Shown in pieces: positions 24,831-35,625 of a DNA stretch of 64,000 nucleotides. Origin of the DNA: Zhengitettix transpicula (Eukaryota > Arthropoda > Insecta > Orthoptera > Tetrigidae); NCBI GenBank assembly GCA_037074705.1, contig CM073592.1, forward strand, positions 22,912,629 through 22,976,628, in the 5' to 3' direction. The stretch's first letter is position 1. Each line of letters opens with the position of its first letter. The notes beneath the pieces were generated by a model. It worked only from the letters and a program-made list of their open reading frames with translations, had not been told where the DNA came from and did not search any database. The translations under genes were made by a program, and so were the position numbers.

Positions 24831-27800
24831 TCCTGATCTTTTAATAGATAAAGTTGTTCGGAGGCTGTTCAATGGTTTTTTAGTTATCTACAATTGAAAA
24901 TATTTCCTTTTTAGTAAAAAAATATTTTTTAAAGACTTTTAATAACCTATTACTTTTATTAGGGCAGAAACAGAGCTGTTAAGCGTTTTACCAGTTTATA
25001 TCCAAAAAAAAGTTTTCTTTTTAAAACACGTGGCACTTTTTTGAGTCATATTTATCCTTTGTATATGATTCATTAATAATTTTTGATAGTAAATAGCGTT
25101 TTTTTAAAAAAAGGGTTTAATACCATTTTTGGTTTAGTCATTAATATTGTTGCTCCTTTCTTGTTTACTGCCCAAGTTTATTAATGTTTCAGTATGGATT
25201 ATATTATGCGTTGATACGGCCCAAAAATAGATTTACTTTTTTTCTTATTAATAGATGTCTTTACTCTCATTTTTTGTCTGATTAAAATCAATCTTTGTTG
25301 TAGACGACTTGGATCATTTCTTATTAAAATCTACTGTAATGAGTGATTTAAAAAATTTTGATTGCATATATTATATACTAACGGATTTTCCCACGTTTAC
25401 AAATGATTCATTGTGAGCACCTGTAAAATATTACTAATGGTTATCAACTTATCTTTTTTCCTGGCCCCATGTCTTTGTCGCCTATACTGTTTCGTAATTT
25501 ACTGTAAGTACGATCGCATTGCGAATTATGCAGTGCAGCCAGTCTAAGTGAGGTGTTTACGAGGGCCAAGCTACCGAACGTCAATTTTCATCAACGTGTT
25601 TGTGCTCCTGGGGCGTCCGTAATGACGGAGGCGTCTTTTTCATTGACGTCGTGCGGGAATGCAGACCTTACTACTCTCGGTGGAGGAGGAGGGGGAGGAA
25701 TTCAGGGCCGCCCCGTTATGCTTCGTTCTCATTGGCTAGATCAACGTGGTTGTTGTACATGAAAGTTGCACAATGTTTTCAGTCTTACATACTTGTGAAC
25801 ACAAGGTCTAGTACCTTTGCCGTGGAATCTCCCAACTTCGTCTCTTTGACTCGCTTATGAGAGCTCTACTTAGCGAATTCAGTGCTAAAATAATTCTATT
25901 TCGCTACTGATTCGTGTATGATGCACATGTATCGGTTTCCCGGTAACAAAAAGCGTATTCTACGGTAGCACAAGTAGCAAACTCACTCACGTTCGAGACT
26001 TCGCATGAACATAAATATGACGAAGACCAAAAGTCTCATTATTCTGTCGTCTCGTTACGGCGTCAGACTTCTCCGTACAGGATTTCATGGTCACATAAAC
26101 GTCAGCTAAATGAAAGGTAAGCAGGACGCAGAAAACAAATGGATGTACGCAGACGCGAGAAGATTCAATAGCTATAGCCGGTTTCCGTGGATAGTTTACT
26201 CGGTAGTTTTAGTGTTGCGGTATCGGTATAAAATTCTGGGTGCGGGCATAAAATAAGTACGCGTTGGTAGCGTCACGAAACAGTTCTCTAGTTTCCCCTT
26301 AGAAAAGTTTTTTTCTTTTACCCATGTACATAAATATGTTTATACACCACTTCCCGCAATTTTTACGGAATTAAAATCCTCGGACCTTACAAATAAATCA
26401 TCGAAATTATAGTTAAACAAAAGAACCGGCGGAGATAAATTATTTGTAACGAATTCAGGAAAAGGGAAAAATATTCAACATTGTAGCAGCTTTATGTATT
26501 TCAAAGTAATAGAATAATCCATAAAAAAAAATTGCTAAATTCATCTGTAATGCACGTAGCAGCATTAATCTGTATTTTTCTGCTTCTTTGGTCAAATTTA
26601 TACTATATCGAGGGGCGTATCGGGTGTGGTCACACGTAAAACAAATTTTAGCAAAAATAAAGTAGTCATTAAATTCTTCCAATTATTAAAAATTTCATAA
26701 AACTAATTGAGACTTTGTTCTCTCAATGGATATTGGGCCATGCAATGGAGGCGATGTTTACCAATTTGTGCCTTTATCATTATAAAAATTACCGGTGATT
26801 GGACAATATAAACGGTGGAATTCCAGAGGGCGGTTAACTTCCCTCCTCGGGTAAAAATTTGGCTTCTCTCTCCTCAGCTACGACTATACTTTTCTTCAAC
26901 TATTGCCCTTGACTCTTACTATCCCATCTCGCACTTCATTATTGCTCCTCTAAGGTCTTTACTCTCCGGCTGCTTTTCCTCAAACATGTCTCCTCATTTC
27001 CCTCCGTCCTTCCTGGATTGTTCAAAACTCTCCTCTCCTTCCGTCGACAATTTTCTCTAGATTTATCCCTGTCAGTAGATAATCTACAGAATAATATATC
27101 TGGAAGAGGATACAATAAGCTACTTGCAAGTACAGAAAATCAATGTTGACAATGATCGTGAACATTTTTATACCTGATGAAGTCGTAGATCCCTATCGTT
27201 CTACTTTGTTAATATTTTTTGCAATGTTAACATATTTTGTGGTAGCTCAGGATGGCATAATTTAGCACACAGATAAAAACTGTAACGTAAAAATATTATT
27301 TTCCTGATGAAAAAATTCTGGAATTTAAATTGTGCAATACCCAAACATTGGGCAAACCCCTGGGTTGGACATGGTCAGTGAGAAAAACTCTTATTCGCTG
27401 TACCTTTAATGGTTTGCATAAACTAAGAATTCCATTCCAGTACGCTGTCAATTATGGAAAGAAAATTTCTTCACCAGACCTTGATACAAAGGATTGCACT
27501 GGATTTCGTTTCAGTGTGTCAATTATTGTCCATTAAATGGTCTGTGAAGGCAATAATTAAATCATGAAATGACCAAAAAAATATGAGGAAGGTTTATCGC
27601 CAACGATTACTAGTAAATCAAGTTTTTCTTTTCTTCGTTATTTTTCTGAGTGTATTCAAATGAAAATGTTAAAAGTCGCGTAAATTTTTTTTCGAGCTCC
27701 GTTTACGTAAGAAAACCTTATTTCTCAGTTGAATCGTAAAATAGGTAGAAACGCCGGCGGGCACTGTCACGGTACAAAGATTCTTGTAAATCGTCAACTT

Positions 27801-28519
27801 CCTCATTGGAGGAATCCTTGGATTTATTCGTCTTTGTATTCACTTGAAATTAATAAATTTTATTGAAATTGAACCCATTCGTAATATCTTCATCAGGAAT
27901 TAAAAACTGCTGCATTGAAATTCAACATAATTTTAACAGGTAATTCGATTCGTCGTGGAAATTTCTTTTAAATAAGAAACTTCGGTCCGGAATAGCCTAA
28001 TCGAAAAGTAGTCATGTCTATTGTTTAGAAATTTTGACGTAAATTTTATTTGTAGGTAGTAGTAGAAGAAAGATTTAACTAATGGTTCACAACAGCCAAT
28101 CGTGGTTTATTAAATCACAATTAAATATTAATGATATAACTGAGGATACAATCAAATTTTATTTCATTTCTTTGAAAAGGTATCAACGCACCTAAACATT
28201 TTTTTTTTGATAAAGCCTTCTCGAAATGGTTTCGAGGCCCAGACGATGAATTGCCCATGTGTTCTGACTGACGTGCGCGATCTCATGACGATGGATTTCT
28301 GTGCCAAGATGTTTGTCCTTCGTGAGTACTGCCCGTGAAAACCGCCAGTCCATTAAAAGAAGGCCAGATCTCCTCTGCCCGAGATGATCAGATAGGAAGG
28401 AAGGCAGCACGTGCTATCCTTGGCACTGTAATTGCCTAGCGTAAAACCACACGAATTGCTACAATTGGCGACTACCTGTGCCGTTCGCAGGTTGGCACGC
28501 GAAGGGATAAAGGTCAGGC

Positions 28520-28522
<3 letters not shown>

Positions 28523-28553
<31 letters not shown>
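28523..28553 (+). repeat. (TC)n microsatellite
   Basis: An uninterrupted run of about 15 TC units. Confidence 0.95.
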
Positions 28554-28556
<3 letters not shown>

Positions 28557-29034
28557 CTATGTCACAACAGCATGACGCATGTGAATGTAGGAAAACCCGT
28601 GTCTGTGCTCACGCGTGCACGGAATCACCAAACGGAGCAGGAAAGTCACAGACTCGACGAATCGCGAGAACCGCTCGGCCCAGGCCAGGAAAATTTAGTA
28701 GCTGCACGAATAATAAACCGCATAAATTTATAGGAATCCATAATAAAAAAATTGGGATGGTCAGTGAGAAAACTTTCAGACGTGCTTCAGTTGGTCCAGC
28801 CAAACTTTAGTGATGAACAAACTTTCTGAAAACGTTGCAAGTTTTTTAGAGCTTCTTCAGCGGGTTTTCAATACACTTCAATCTCATCACCTCATTCTGT
28901 TTCCAGTGTTTTCCTTGAAAATATCGTTACCTCTTCATAGACAGACTAGTGAACGAGGTATTACCTAGATTGTTGGTGGTTATGACCCGTCGCTGTTATA
29001 ATCATAATCATGATTAAAAATTGAACTGTAACCA

Positions 29035-29435
29035 ACTTGCATGAAATATAATTAGTGTAAATTGGACATAAGCCAGAATTTATTTATGAAATATTAAAAC
29101 TTACTATAAATTAAATGAATAATTAAAAATTTAAATACGTTTTAAAAATTTATATACTTTTCAAAAATTTAAATACTTTTTAAAAATTTAAATATTTTTT
29201 AAATAATTAATTAAACGATGTTTTAAAATAAATTAGAGACTCCATGATGTTGGAGTATGTCTCAATATTTTTTCCTGTTCAATTGTTTTATCCAAAATAT
29301 TTTAATTGTATAATAATATACACATGTGAAGAGGTCCCTAAACTAAGGGATGAAACTTATGTATTATAGTATATTTTAAATTTTAATGTTATATAAATAA
29401 ATTCTGACTTATAGCCAATTTCCAGTAATTATGTT
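29035..29435. mobile_element. Inverted-pair element with hammerhead-like core and 19-bp tandem repeat
   Basis: The outer arms match in inverted orientation (left about 29045-29105, with AAATTGGACATAAGCCAGAA; right about 29375-29435). The right arm carries GTGAAGAG, stem TCCCT/AGGGA (29335-29339 and 29346-29350), GAAAC (29352-29356) and TTATGTA. A downstream GTATATT can pair with an upstream AATATAC as a possible stem I. Between the arms is a four-unit 19-bp tandem array at 29125-29200 (AAAAATTTAAATACTTTTT). The left arm core is decayed (ACTCCA...TGGAGT near 29255-29275). Confidence 0.5.
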
Positions 29436-31639
29436 TAATGCACATCATGGTTTAAAAAATTAACGGATTCATATTCCTGCACATGAGAAAAATAAAAAAA
29501 CAGACTGTGAATGGTTACAGACGAGGCAAGTAATAAATTGTTCCGTCTGTACAATCAACATTCGCAAAACCTTCAATTGTTTATTTTTTCGGCAAGACGC
29601 GAAATTTTTATGCCTGATTCTAAAAAAAATGGCGGATTTCATTAAATCCCTCGAAATAGATTCATTTAAATAAATACGTACGCATTCGTGTTTATTTGTG
29701 CATTCGGGAGTATTCGAGTTGGCGGTCGGGTAAGCTCGGGTTAGTATGCATACGTCATACTTGAATTATGTTTAGAATTAATAGCAGTTTCTCTACACTC
29801 TGAGGGAACAGTAAGACATTGTTATTTACAGAGTTAAGAAACCGCGTGTTAGAAGCTCAAGAATTTGGTACATTTTCGAAAGTAAATACATTAGTAATTC
29901 CTATAATTCACTAATTATCTTTAGAGACCGTATTTATACATGAATTTTTTATATTAATAAAAAAATATTACACGAAACGTCGGTTATTTAATTAGGAGGT
30001 TTTGTAAATGACTTGTTTGTAGTACGGATCAGAGGTTATGGAGGAGGCAAGACTTTAGTGATTTCGAATGTAACTCACACCGTGTGACACGTACAAAAAT
30101 TTATTGACCGTAAAGAATAGTAATAGTTATACAAGTTTGTGTGTTTATTTTTTTTAGTATTAATTTTTACTTTAGAATATTCTTTCAAGGTAAAGGAATG
30201 CTGTTGGTTATTCAAGATCGTGGAAAATTTGCGGATTTTTTCCGCGTCGGCTCTTCCAGTCGATCGCCATACTGCATTAGAGCATTTTCTTATGAGTCTA
30301 CAGACTTGACTTTTTAAACTATTAACCGCTAATTAAACTGGATTTACCCGGTGGTTCACAATAGGCCACCATTACTAGTGTAATAATAAATAAATTGAGT
30401 GGCGTTTTAAAAATAATGTAGTAATTATAATAGCTATGCACAGTTAAAGTAAAATAGACCGACAAATTTTATCTTCACATGGACGAGATTGACATTCATT
30501 TCAGTGCTTCACATAATGACGGTGTTACGGAATTTCAACATTGTTATATAATTAAACCTTCTTTTTTTGTTTTTTCAGGAACGTAGTATTCCGTGTCACG
30601 AATTACTTGTGCTAAATGTTTATCGTCGTTTCACAAGAAATTGACTCCGGAAATTGGTTATTTTTCCCTCTGTCGTCGTGACTATTAACACTAACCGGGA
30701 GACCGTAAGATTAATGCAACTAGATATAAGAGTGTTGTCAATAATTCCGAGAATCTCTGAACGTATTACCTGCGTGCGAGGAAAATAAACTTTTTCCTGG
30801 AAAGAAATTCAATTATGATATCATACCTTGCGACAACATTATAACATATTAGGATGTATTAATTTTTATTCTTAATTTAACAAGAATCGAGATATAATTT
30901 AACATTTGAATCGTTTTCTGGGACACCAAAATGGGTTCTCTTTTATAGTTAGTAATTACTTTCTTTTCATCTCTAAACTGCTCGTACTTCAGTGGGTAGA
31001 CTGGCTTGCTTTACACTGTTGGCGTTTATTCATATACTTCATTTTCCCTCGATCCTCTTGAAATCGTCCAGCTTTTATTTTCAGTTACCGTCAACGCACT
31101 AAACATCTCCTTGGGTATTAGTCGTCTTAAAGCAAAGCACTTTAAATTTGTTTACAGGTTCAAATCCCACCCCGGTTATCTTCTAGTCTTTCACAACGTT
31201 TGTTACTTCCATTTTTCTTTTCACGCATTGAATTTTCAGCCAACTTGTAGAACTTAAAATCAGTCACACATTGCTTTAATAAATCTTTTTCTGTGAGAAT
31301 ACTAAATAAATTCTTCTCCATCCGATTTTGTTTCCTCTCTAAATAATTTAAGTAAATTATTTTCTCCCTTTTCTGTTATTGCAGCAACGTATACATTCAT
31401 CCTCCTGAGTTATTTAAAAATCCCTTAATATATGGTCGTACTAGCCTTTTCAGTATCTATTAATAATATACCTAATTTCTCTGCGCTTCCAGACTGATGT
31501 CATCTGAGAATCCTCCTTCAAATTTTAGTCCGTAATATTCTTCCTCCTGACCAATTATCTACATGTTTTAAATCCTTTACATAGTTTCTTGTCCTGTTTG
31601 AAAAGTAATCAATTTAAGTCTCATAATACAGAAATATAT

Positions 31640-31935
31640 AATTACAAATTCAATATCCAGTAAAACAGAAAACATTTATTTGTTTCATACAAGGGGGAAA
31701 AAATCACACAACGTTTCGACACTTGCTAAGGAACATCTTCAGGAGATACAAATTTTAAAAAATATATTAACAAGTCTTCCTTTTTTAATTTTAAGACAAA
31801 AATTTATTCGTATTTTTAATCTGCATCTCTTGAGAGAAATCCCGAAATAAGGGATGAAACGTTGTAATTTGTTGTATTAAAATAAAATTAGTAACTAATT
31901 AACGGTCCTCTGTTTTACTAATTCATTTATTTTGA
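31640..31935. mobile_element. Inverted-pair element with hammerhead-like cores
   Basis: The left arm on the minus strand has CTGAAGA (31742-31736), a weak stem, and GAAAC (31717-31713) followed by GTTGTG. The right arm on the plus strand has CTCTTGAGAGAA, stem ATCCC/GGGAT (31839-31843 and 31851-31855), GAAAC (31856-31860) and GTTGTA. Both arms end in a CTGTTTTACT stretch. The head-to-head arrangement is the same as at 20530. Confidence 0.55.
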
Positions 31936-32079
31936 AATCAGATATGTTATGATAGTTTTGCAATGCGTCTCACTGTTCTCTGGCATTTTTTAAAAAATTT
32001 TCAACAGATTAATCAATTCACCAAAATATTCTTCGTATGACAATAATTCTATTTATCTGCCTTCAAATGAATCTTAAAT

Positions 32080-32305
32080 TAATAAACAAGCCAACATATC
32101 AGAAAAATTTTAATAAAATAAAAATTAGTACATCTAAATGAAATGAAAATTAGCACTTTAGAGTAGTTAAAATCAACTTAACTATTTTTTTTTATCTTTG
32201 CTCCTGAAAGGGATCCCAAAATAAAGGAACGATTACTAGTGTTATTTTAATTATTTTAAAATGTTTGACAGTTGGCCGGTTTATTCTTTAATAAAGGTGA
32301 TAACT
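32080..32305. mobile_element. Inverted-pair element, decayed hammerhead family
   Basis: The left end AATAAACAAGCCAACATATCAG (32084 onward) and the right end GACAGTTGGCCGGTTTATTC (to about 32293) are inverted matches. The right arm holds CTCCTGAAAGGGATCC followed by a degraded GAAC-type string. It shares its tail with 13495-13615. Confidence 0.5.
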
Positions 32306-33100
32306 TATCTGTCCAATAGTACTAAATAGAAAAAAAAAATGGATTACTGATTAATGCCAAATCTATTTCTCTAGAAACCCTCTGGGGGGTAATTAATAGC
32401 ATTTCGCTGAAAATTTTCTTAAATTTATTTGCTTTTCCACCTGTACCTGTCCTGGACGTATCGCTAAGATATTTCCGAGATATTTTCATTCACCAAACTC
32501 CAGAAGGAAGAATAGCTGCGAAATGGAACTGTTGAGAAATAAGAACTCGTTTGGTGAGTCATAACAATGACACCAGCGCTTTCCCGTCCGGGGAGAAACA
32601 TTCGTAAAACTGTCTATTTATTACCAAGTCACCGCAAAAATAAACCAGGTTACGCGGAAAGTTGTTGTTTTTTTCGCCTATTTAGGTGCCAATTTCTATC
32701 CAAAGCTGGTTTTAGTCACTGAGGTTTCTTGCCAAAGGAAAAACTGTTGAGCATCCGGAAATTACTGGATCTAGTGTCGGCAATCTGGGAAAAACTACTA
32801 GACAATTCTCGGAAGAATAGAATCTAATTGTGGACGTCAAAGTACTAAAGCAGCCGAATGTCGGGTGAGAAGTTTTTAGAGAATTGAGTGTCGGCATAAA
32901 TAATATGTATTACTAAGCCCAAAGACTATCCGTTTTCAAGGACAGCTAAACGCCTCCACGATGAGAAAGCATTAAAATCGAATATAGTGTAAGTAGTTGT
33001 AATACTATTTTTTTATATATATAAATAAATCGAGATATAATCGATTTAAAGGGTTCTGCGACTCCGTTTTATTCACGGCGAATTTTATTTTTTGTTGCAG

Positions 33101-33277
33101 ATTCTAGCAGTGGCGGGGGCGGCAGCGTGGGGGCGAGTTGTTCGGAGGCGCAGTGGGGCGGCTACTGCACCACGACCACGTACCCCAGCTACACGCCTCT
33201 GCAACCCACCTTCTCGTACCCGGGCTCCGACCTGGGGGCGGGCACCGACCCCACGGCCATGACGCACTTACCCACAG
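33101..33277 (+). CDS. RUNX-family transcription factor, internal exon
   Basis: Internal coding exon of a Runt/RUNX transcription factor, the DNA-binding alpha partner of the CBF heterodimer in the nucleus. Seen: a TTTGTTGCAG acceptor immediately before 33101 and a donor (CAG then GTACAG) after 33277. The reading frame enters with 2 nt and leaves with 1 nt of a split codon. The 58 whole codons are rich in Ser, Gly, Thr, Tyr and Pro (for example QWGGYCTTTTYPSYTPLQP), as expected of the disordered transactivation region C-terminal to the Runt domain. GC content is much higher than in the flanking introns. It joins in frame to the exon at 35473. Family membership rests on the VWRPY terminus two exons downstream. 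Which insect paralogue this is (runt, lozenge, RunxA or RunxB) cannot be decided without the Runt domain. The 177-bp length is a multiple of three, so skipping it would keep the frame. Confidence 0.88.
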
Positions 33278-33480
33278 GTACAGTAATACACACCCTTCAG
33301 CAAAACAATCAAGCTTGTAATTATGTGAGGGGCTGGAAGTGAAAGGTGCTTCTACCGAGGATGCACGCAGGAAAGAAGGCATGAAAATACAGCAAAAGAG
33401 AAGATTAGGTTACTAAATATTTCATTAATTCATAAAAGACAGCACTCAGCTACAAAAATTGTAATTATCAACAATAATTA

Positions 33481-34354
33481 GAAAACTTGTTGAGCAGTTT
33501 TTTTCTAAAGTGATGAATAACACAGATGCAATTTAAAATTGTGATCTATCATTTTTTTAAAAAAAATTCAAGATGGCAGCTGAAAAAGTTATATTCACAT
33601 TTTCATTTATGAATGTTAATTTACATGCCTTATTAAATTAATTTTCACTATCTACCGGTTATATAAATATATTTATCTGTCTTTTCTACCAAGTATACCA
33701 ATTCAAATCAACAAATTGTTTATAATATTACACTGTTTATAAATTCATTGGTAGAAATAAAATTCTTTCAAAAATTTCCAAAATGAGTGTGACTCAATGT
33801 TGAAAGCTATCAAAGTGAATAAATAAATGGTTTATAAGTGAAGAAGACACAGAAATTTATCAGAAAAATATTTTAATAAAATAAAAATTTTTAACATATA
33901 AATAAAATAAACGACGTATTGCTCCTTTTTGGAATATCTTCAGGTGCAAATATAAAAATTTTACAAGTGAAAATCTAAAATTTTGAGAGAACAATATTTT
34001 GTAAACACTATATTTATAATACAATTATGTGGAAATATGACGAATTATTCATTTATAATTCAATGAAGTTTGATAAATATAACTATGAAGGAATAAATGT
34101 TACTGGAGACTTCTAATGGTTTTTTTTTCGTAGCTACAGACGAATTTTAGGCACCTTCTTATTGTCAACAGTAATCTTGACACAAAATGGTGAACGTTCC
34201 CGTATTTTACCTGCTAAGACGAGAATTTTGTTCGCTTTATAGAAAAACCTGTTGAACGGTTTTTTTTTCTCTGAAGCGATAAATAACTCGGATGCTATCT
34301 TAAATTTTCATCTAGAATTTGAAAAAAAATTGAAGATGGCAGCTGAAAAAGTTA
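33481..34354 (+). repeat. Direct repeat pair in RUNX intron
   Basis: 33481-33592 and 34242-34354 are about 110-bp copies in the same orientation. Both run from a CTTGTTGA/CCTGTTGA start with a T-run, through GATAAATAAC/GATGAATAAC, to AAGATGGCAGCTGAAAAAGTTA. A dispersed repeat or local duplication. Similar words (GATGGCGGCTGAGAAC) occur at 21243. Confidence 0.65.
33845..33970 (-). repeat. Hammerhead-family repeat, single decayed arm
   Basis: Minus strand: CACCTGAAGATATTCC, a short loop, GGAG, then CAATACGTCGTTTATTTTATTTA. The core CTGAAGA is kept, but GAAAC has decayed to CAATAC. Confidence 0.4.
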
Positions 34355-34479
34355 GGTTTATAATTTTCATGTAACAATATTTAAAAAAATTATTTTCCCA
34401 TGTTAGACACAGACTTCTGTTAGAGATTTTCGGCTTTACAATCTTGGGTAAGAAAAAGAGAAACATTTAAAGTGTAAAA

Positions 34480-34530
34480 AATATCGACCTGGCCGGGAAT
34501 CGAATCCAGGAACTCCGCTTAGTTCCTGTA
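34480..34530 (-). repeat. tRNA-derived SINE fragment (B-box)
   Basis: Minus strand GGATTCGATTCCCGGCCAGG matches a pol III B-box (GGTTCGANNCC) in a tRNA-like 3' half, followed by GTCGATATTTTTTACAC. Similar to 24795-24830. It is only a fragment, so not a tRNA gene. Confidence 0.55.
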
Positions 34531-35472
34531 TAGAACTAAAAACAAATATTTCTTACACCTAATATAATAAGTAAAATTTCTATTAATCGAAATTGAACCA
34601 AAATTATCGGTCGTATATCTGAGTATGGCAAAATTACTTGACAATATGTCGGGGGTACTTGAGCACCTTTTCTGTTCAATATTATCAAATAATTTCCTCC
34701 GAGACGAATTTTTCTATGTGTTATTCTTTGATTTATTTTTTAAACTGTCCTTTAACTTACTACAAAAGTATTATAAAACAACTATTTCGATAAAAAACAC
34801 CGTCGTAGTAAAAGGATTTTCAGGCTGTCTGATTTTTTTTTTGAGTATTGGATCAAATCCGGTTTCAGAGAGAAATCCAGCTTTCTCTGAATGGAATAAT
34901 TGATCGTGATGAAGAATGGAGGTTTGAAGTTCTTTTAGAGCAGTTAATAGAATAGTAAACTTCTTAAACTAAAACTGAATAATTTGAGTTATGCTTCTGT
35001 GAAATATAGGTATTAAAATTAATAAAGATATTAACGTTTTTGGAGAAGTGAAAAATAAAAAGTAACTTAGGAGATTCGAATGAAAATAGACAGAAAAATT
35101 AAAAGAAAATAAGAGGCCAGACTGAGTCATCTTAGATTGATATCTCGGGATCGGTGAGATAATTAAACCCAAAACATTTCTCTTATTGATAGCGTATAAT
35201 TGGATTTAAAAAAATTAGGGTGCTACGATCTGCAAAGTGGGGCTAATTCAACTGAATCGCTACGACCGATTGTGTGTAGATAACCCCGTTTAATAAATAA
35301 ACGATGATTCCGGTTTTACTGTACGAGGTGATAATTTATTCCTTACATGCGTGACTTGAACTAACTTGTTTTTCGCCTTCCTTTTTCTTGCTGCTCTGAC
35401 ACCTGTTAAGTGTTATTGATGTTTTTTTTTTTTTGGTTTTGTTTTTTTGACGGTTCCTCTTTTCTGTTGCAG

Positions 35473-35625
35473 TTCTGCCGGAACACACGGGAAGTGGCAG
35501 TGGTGACTACAGCGTGATGTTCTCCAAGAGTCCGACCTCGGCCAACGAGTTGGACACTCTGACGTGCGGGGGCGGTCTCCTGGGGGCGCAACCTGCCGCC
35601 TCTCACTCGCCCTACAACACCTCCG
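35473..35625 (+). CDS. RUNX-family transcription factor, penultimate exon
   Basis: Coding exon of 153 bp. The acceptor TTCTGTTGCAG ends at 35472 and the donor GTGAGG begins at 35626. It is entered after 1 nt of a split codon (G plus TT gives Val) and leaves 1 nt (G) for the next exon. The peptide begins VLPEHTGSGSGDYSVMFSKS and is Ser/Gly rich with an aromatic patch, in the transactivation region. Like the exon before it, it is flanked by two phase-1 introns and is a multiple of three long, so it could be a cassette exon. GC-rich third positions contrast with the AT-rich introns. The family call comes from the next exon. Confidence 0.87.

Larger units (their letters stand above)
22161..29034. 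other. Unassigned stretch upstream of RUNX exons
   Basis: No gene recognised. It holds the segment at 23430-23800, the SINE fragment at 24795, a GC-richer patch at 25500-25860 and another at 28200-28700. Two strings reading CTGATGA (27178 on +, 27895 on -) are followed by weak stems but no GAAA, and may be decayed hammerhead-family pieces. Confidence 0.55.
29436..33100. other. Unassigned stretch and likely intron before RUNX exon 33101
   Basis: Outside the two inverted-pair elements no gene was recognised. A B-box-like GGTTCAAATCCC occurs at 31157 without a tRNA fold. The last bases form the acceptor tract of the 33101 exon. Confidence 0.55.
33278..35472 (+). other. RUNX gene intron
   Basis: Phase-1 GT-AG intron of about 2.2 kb. 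It contains a pair of direct repeats (33481-33592 and 34242-34354), a single-arm hammerhead-like repeat near 33850-33970 and a tRNA-like SINE fragment near 34480-34530. The acceptor is preceded by long T-runs. No other coding segment was recognised; small ORFs in it, such as 34625-34903, look like chance. Confidence 0.8.

Noticed and set aside
30985..31200. Possible tRNA gene (TTCAGTGGGTAGACTGGC and GGTTCAAATCCC)
   Set aside because: The A-box-like and B-box-like strings are about 165 bp apart and no cloverleaf can be drawn.
31280..31600. Possible LINE fragment on the minus strand (EEYYGLKFEGGFSDDIS-like reading)
   Set aside because: No clear family motif and many stops; too weak to call.
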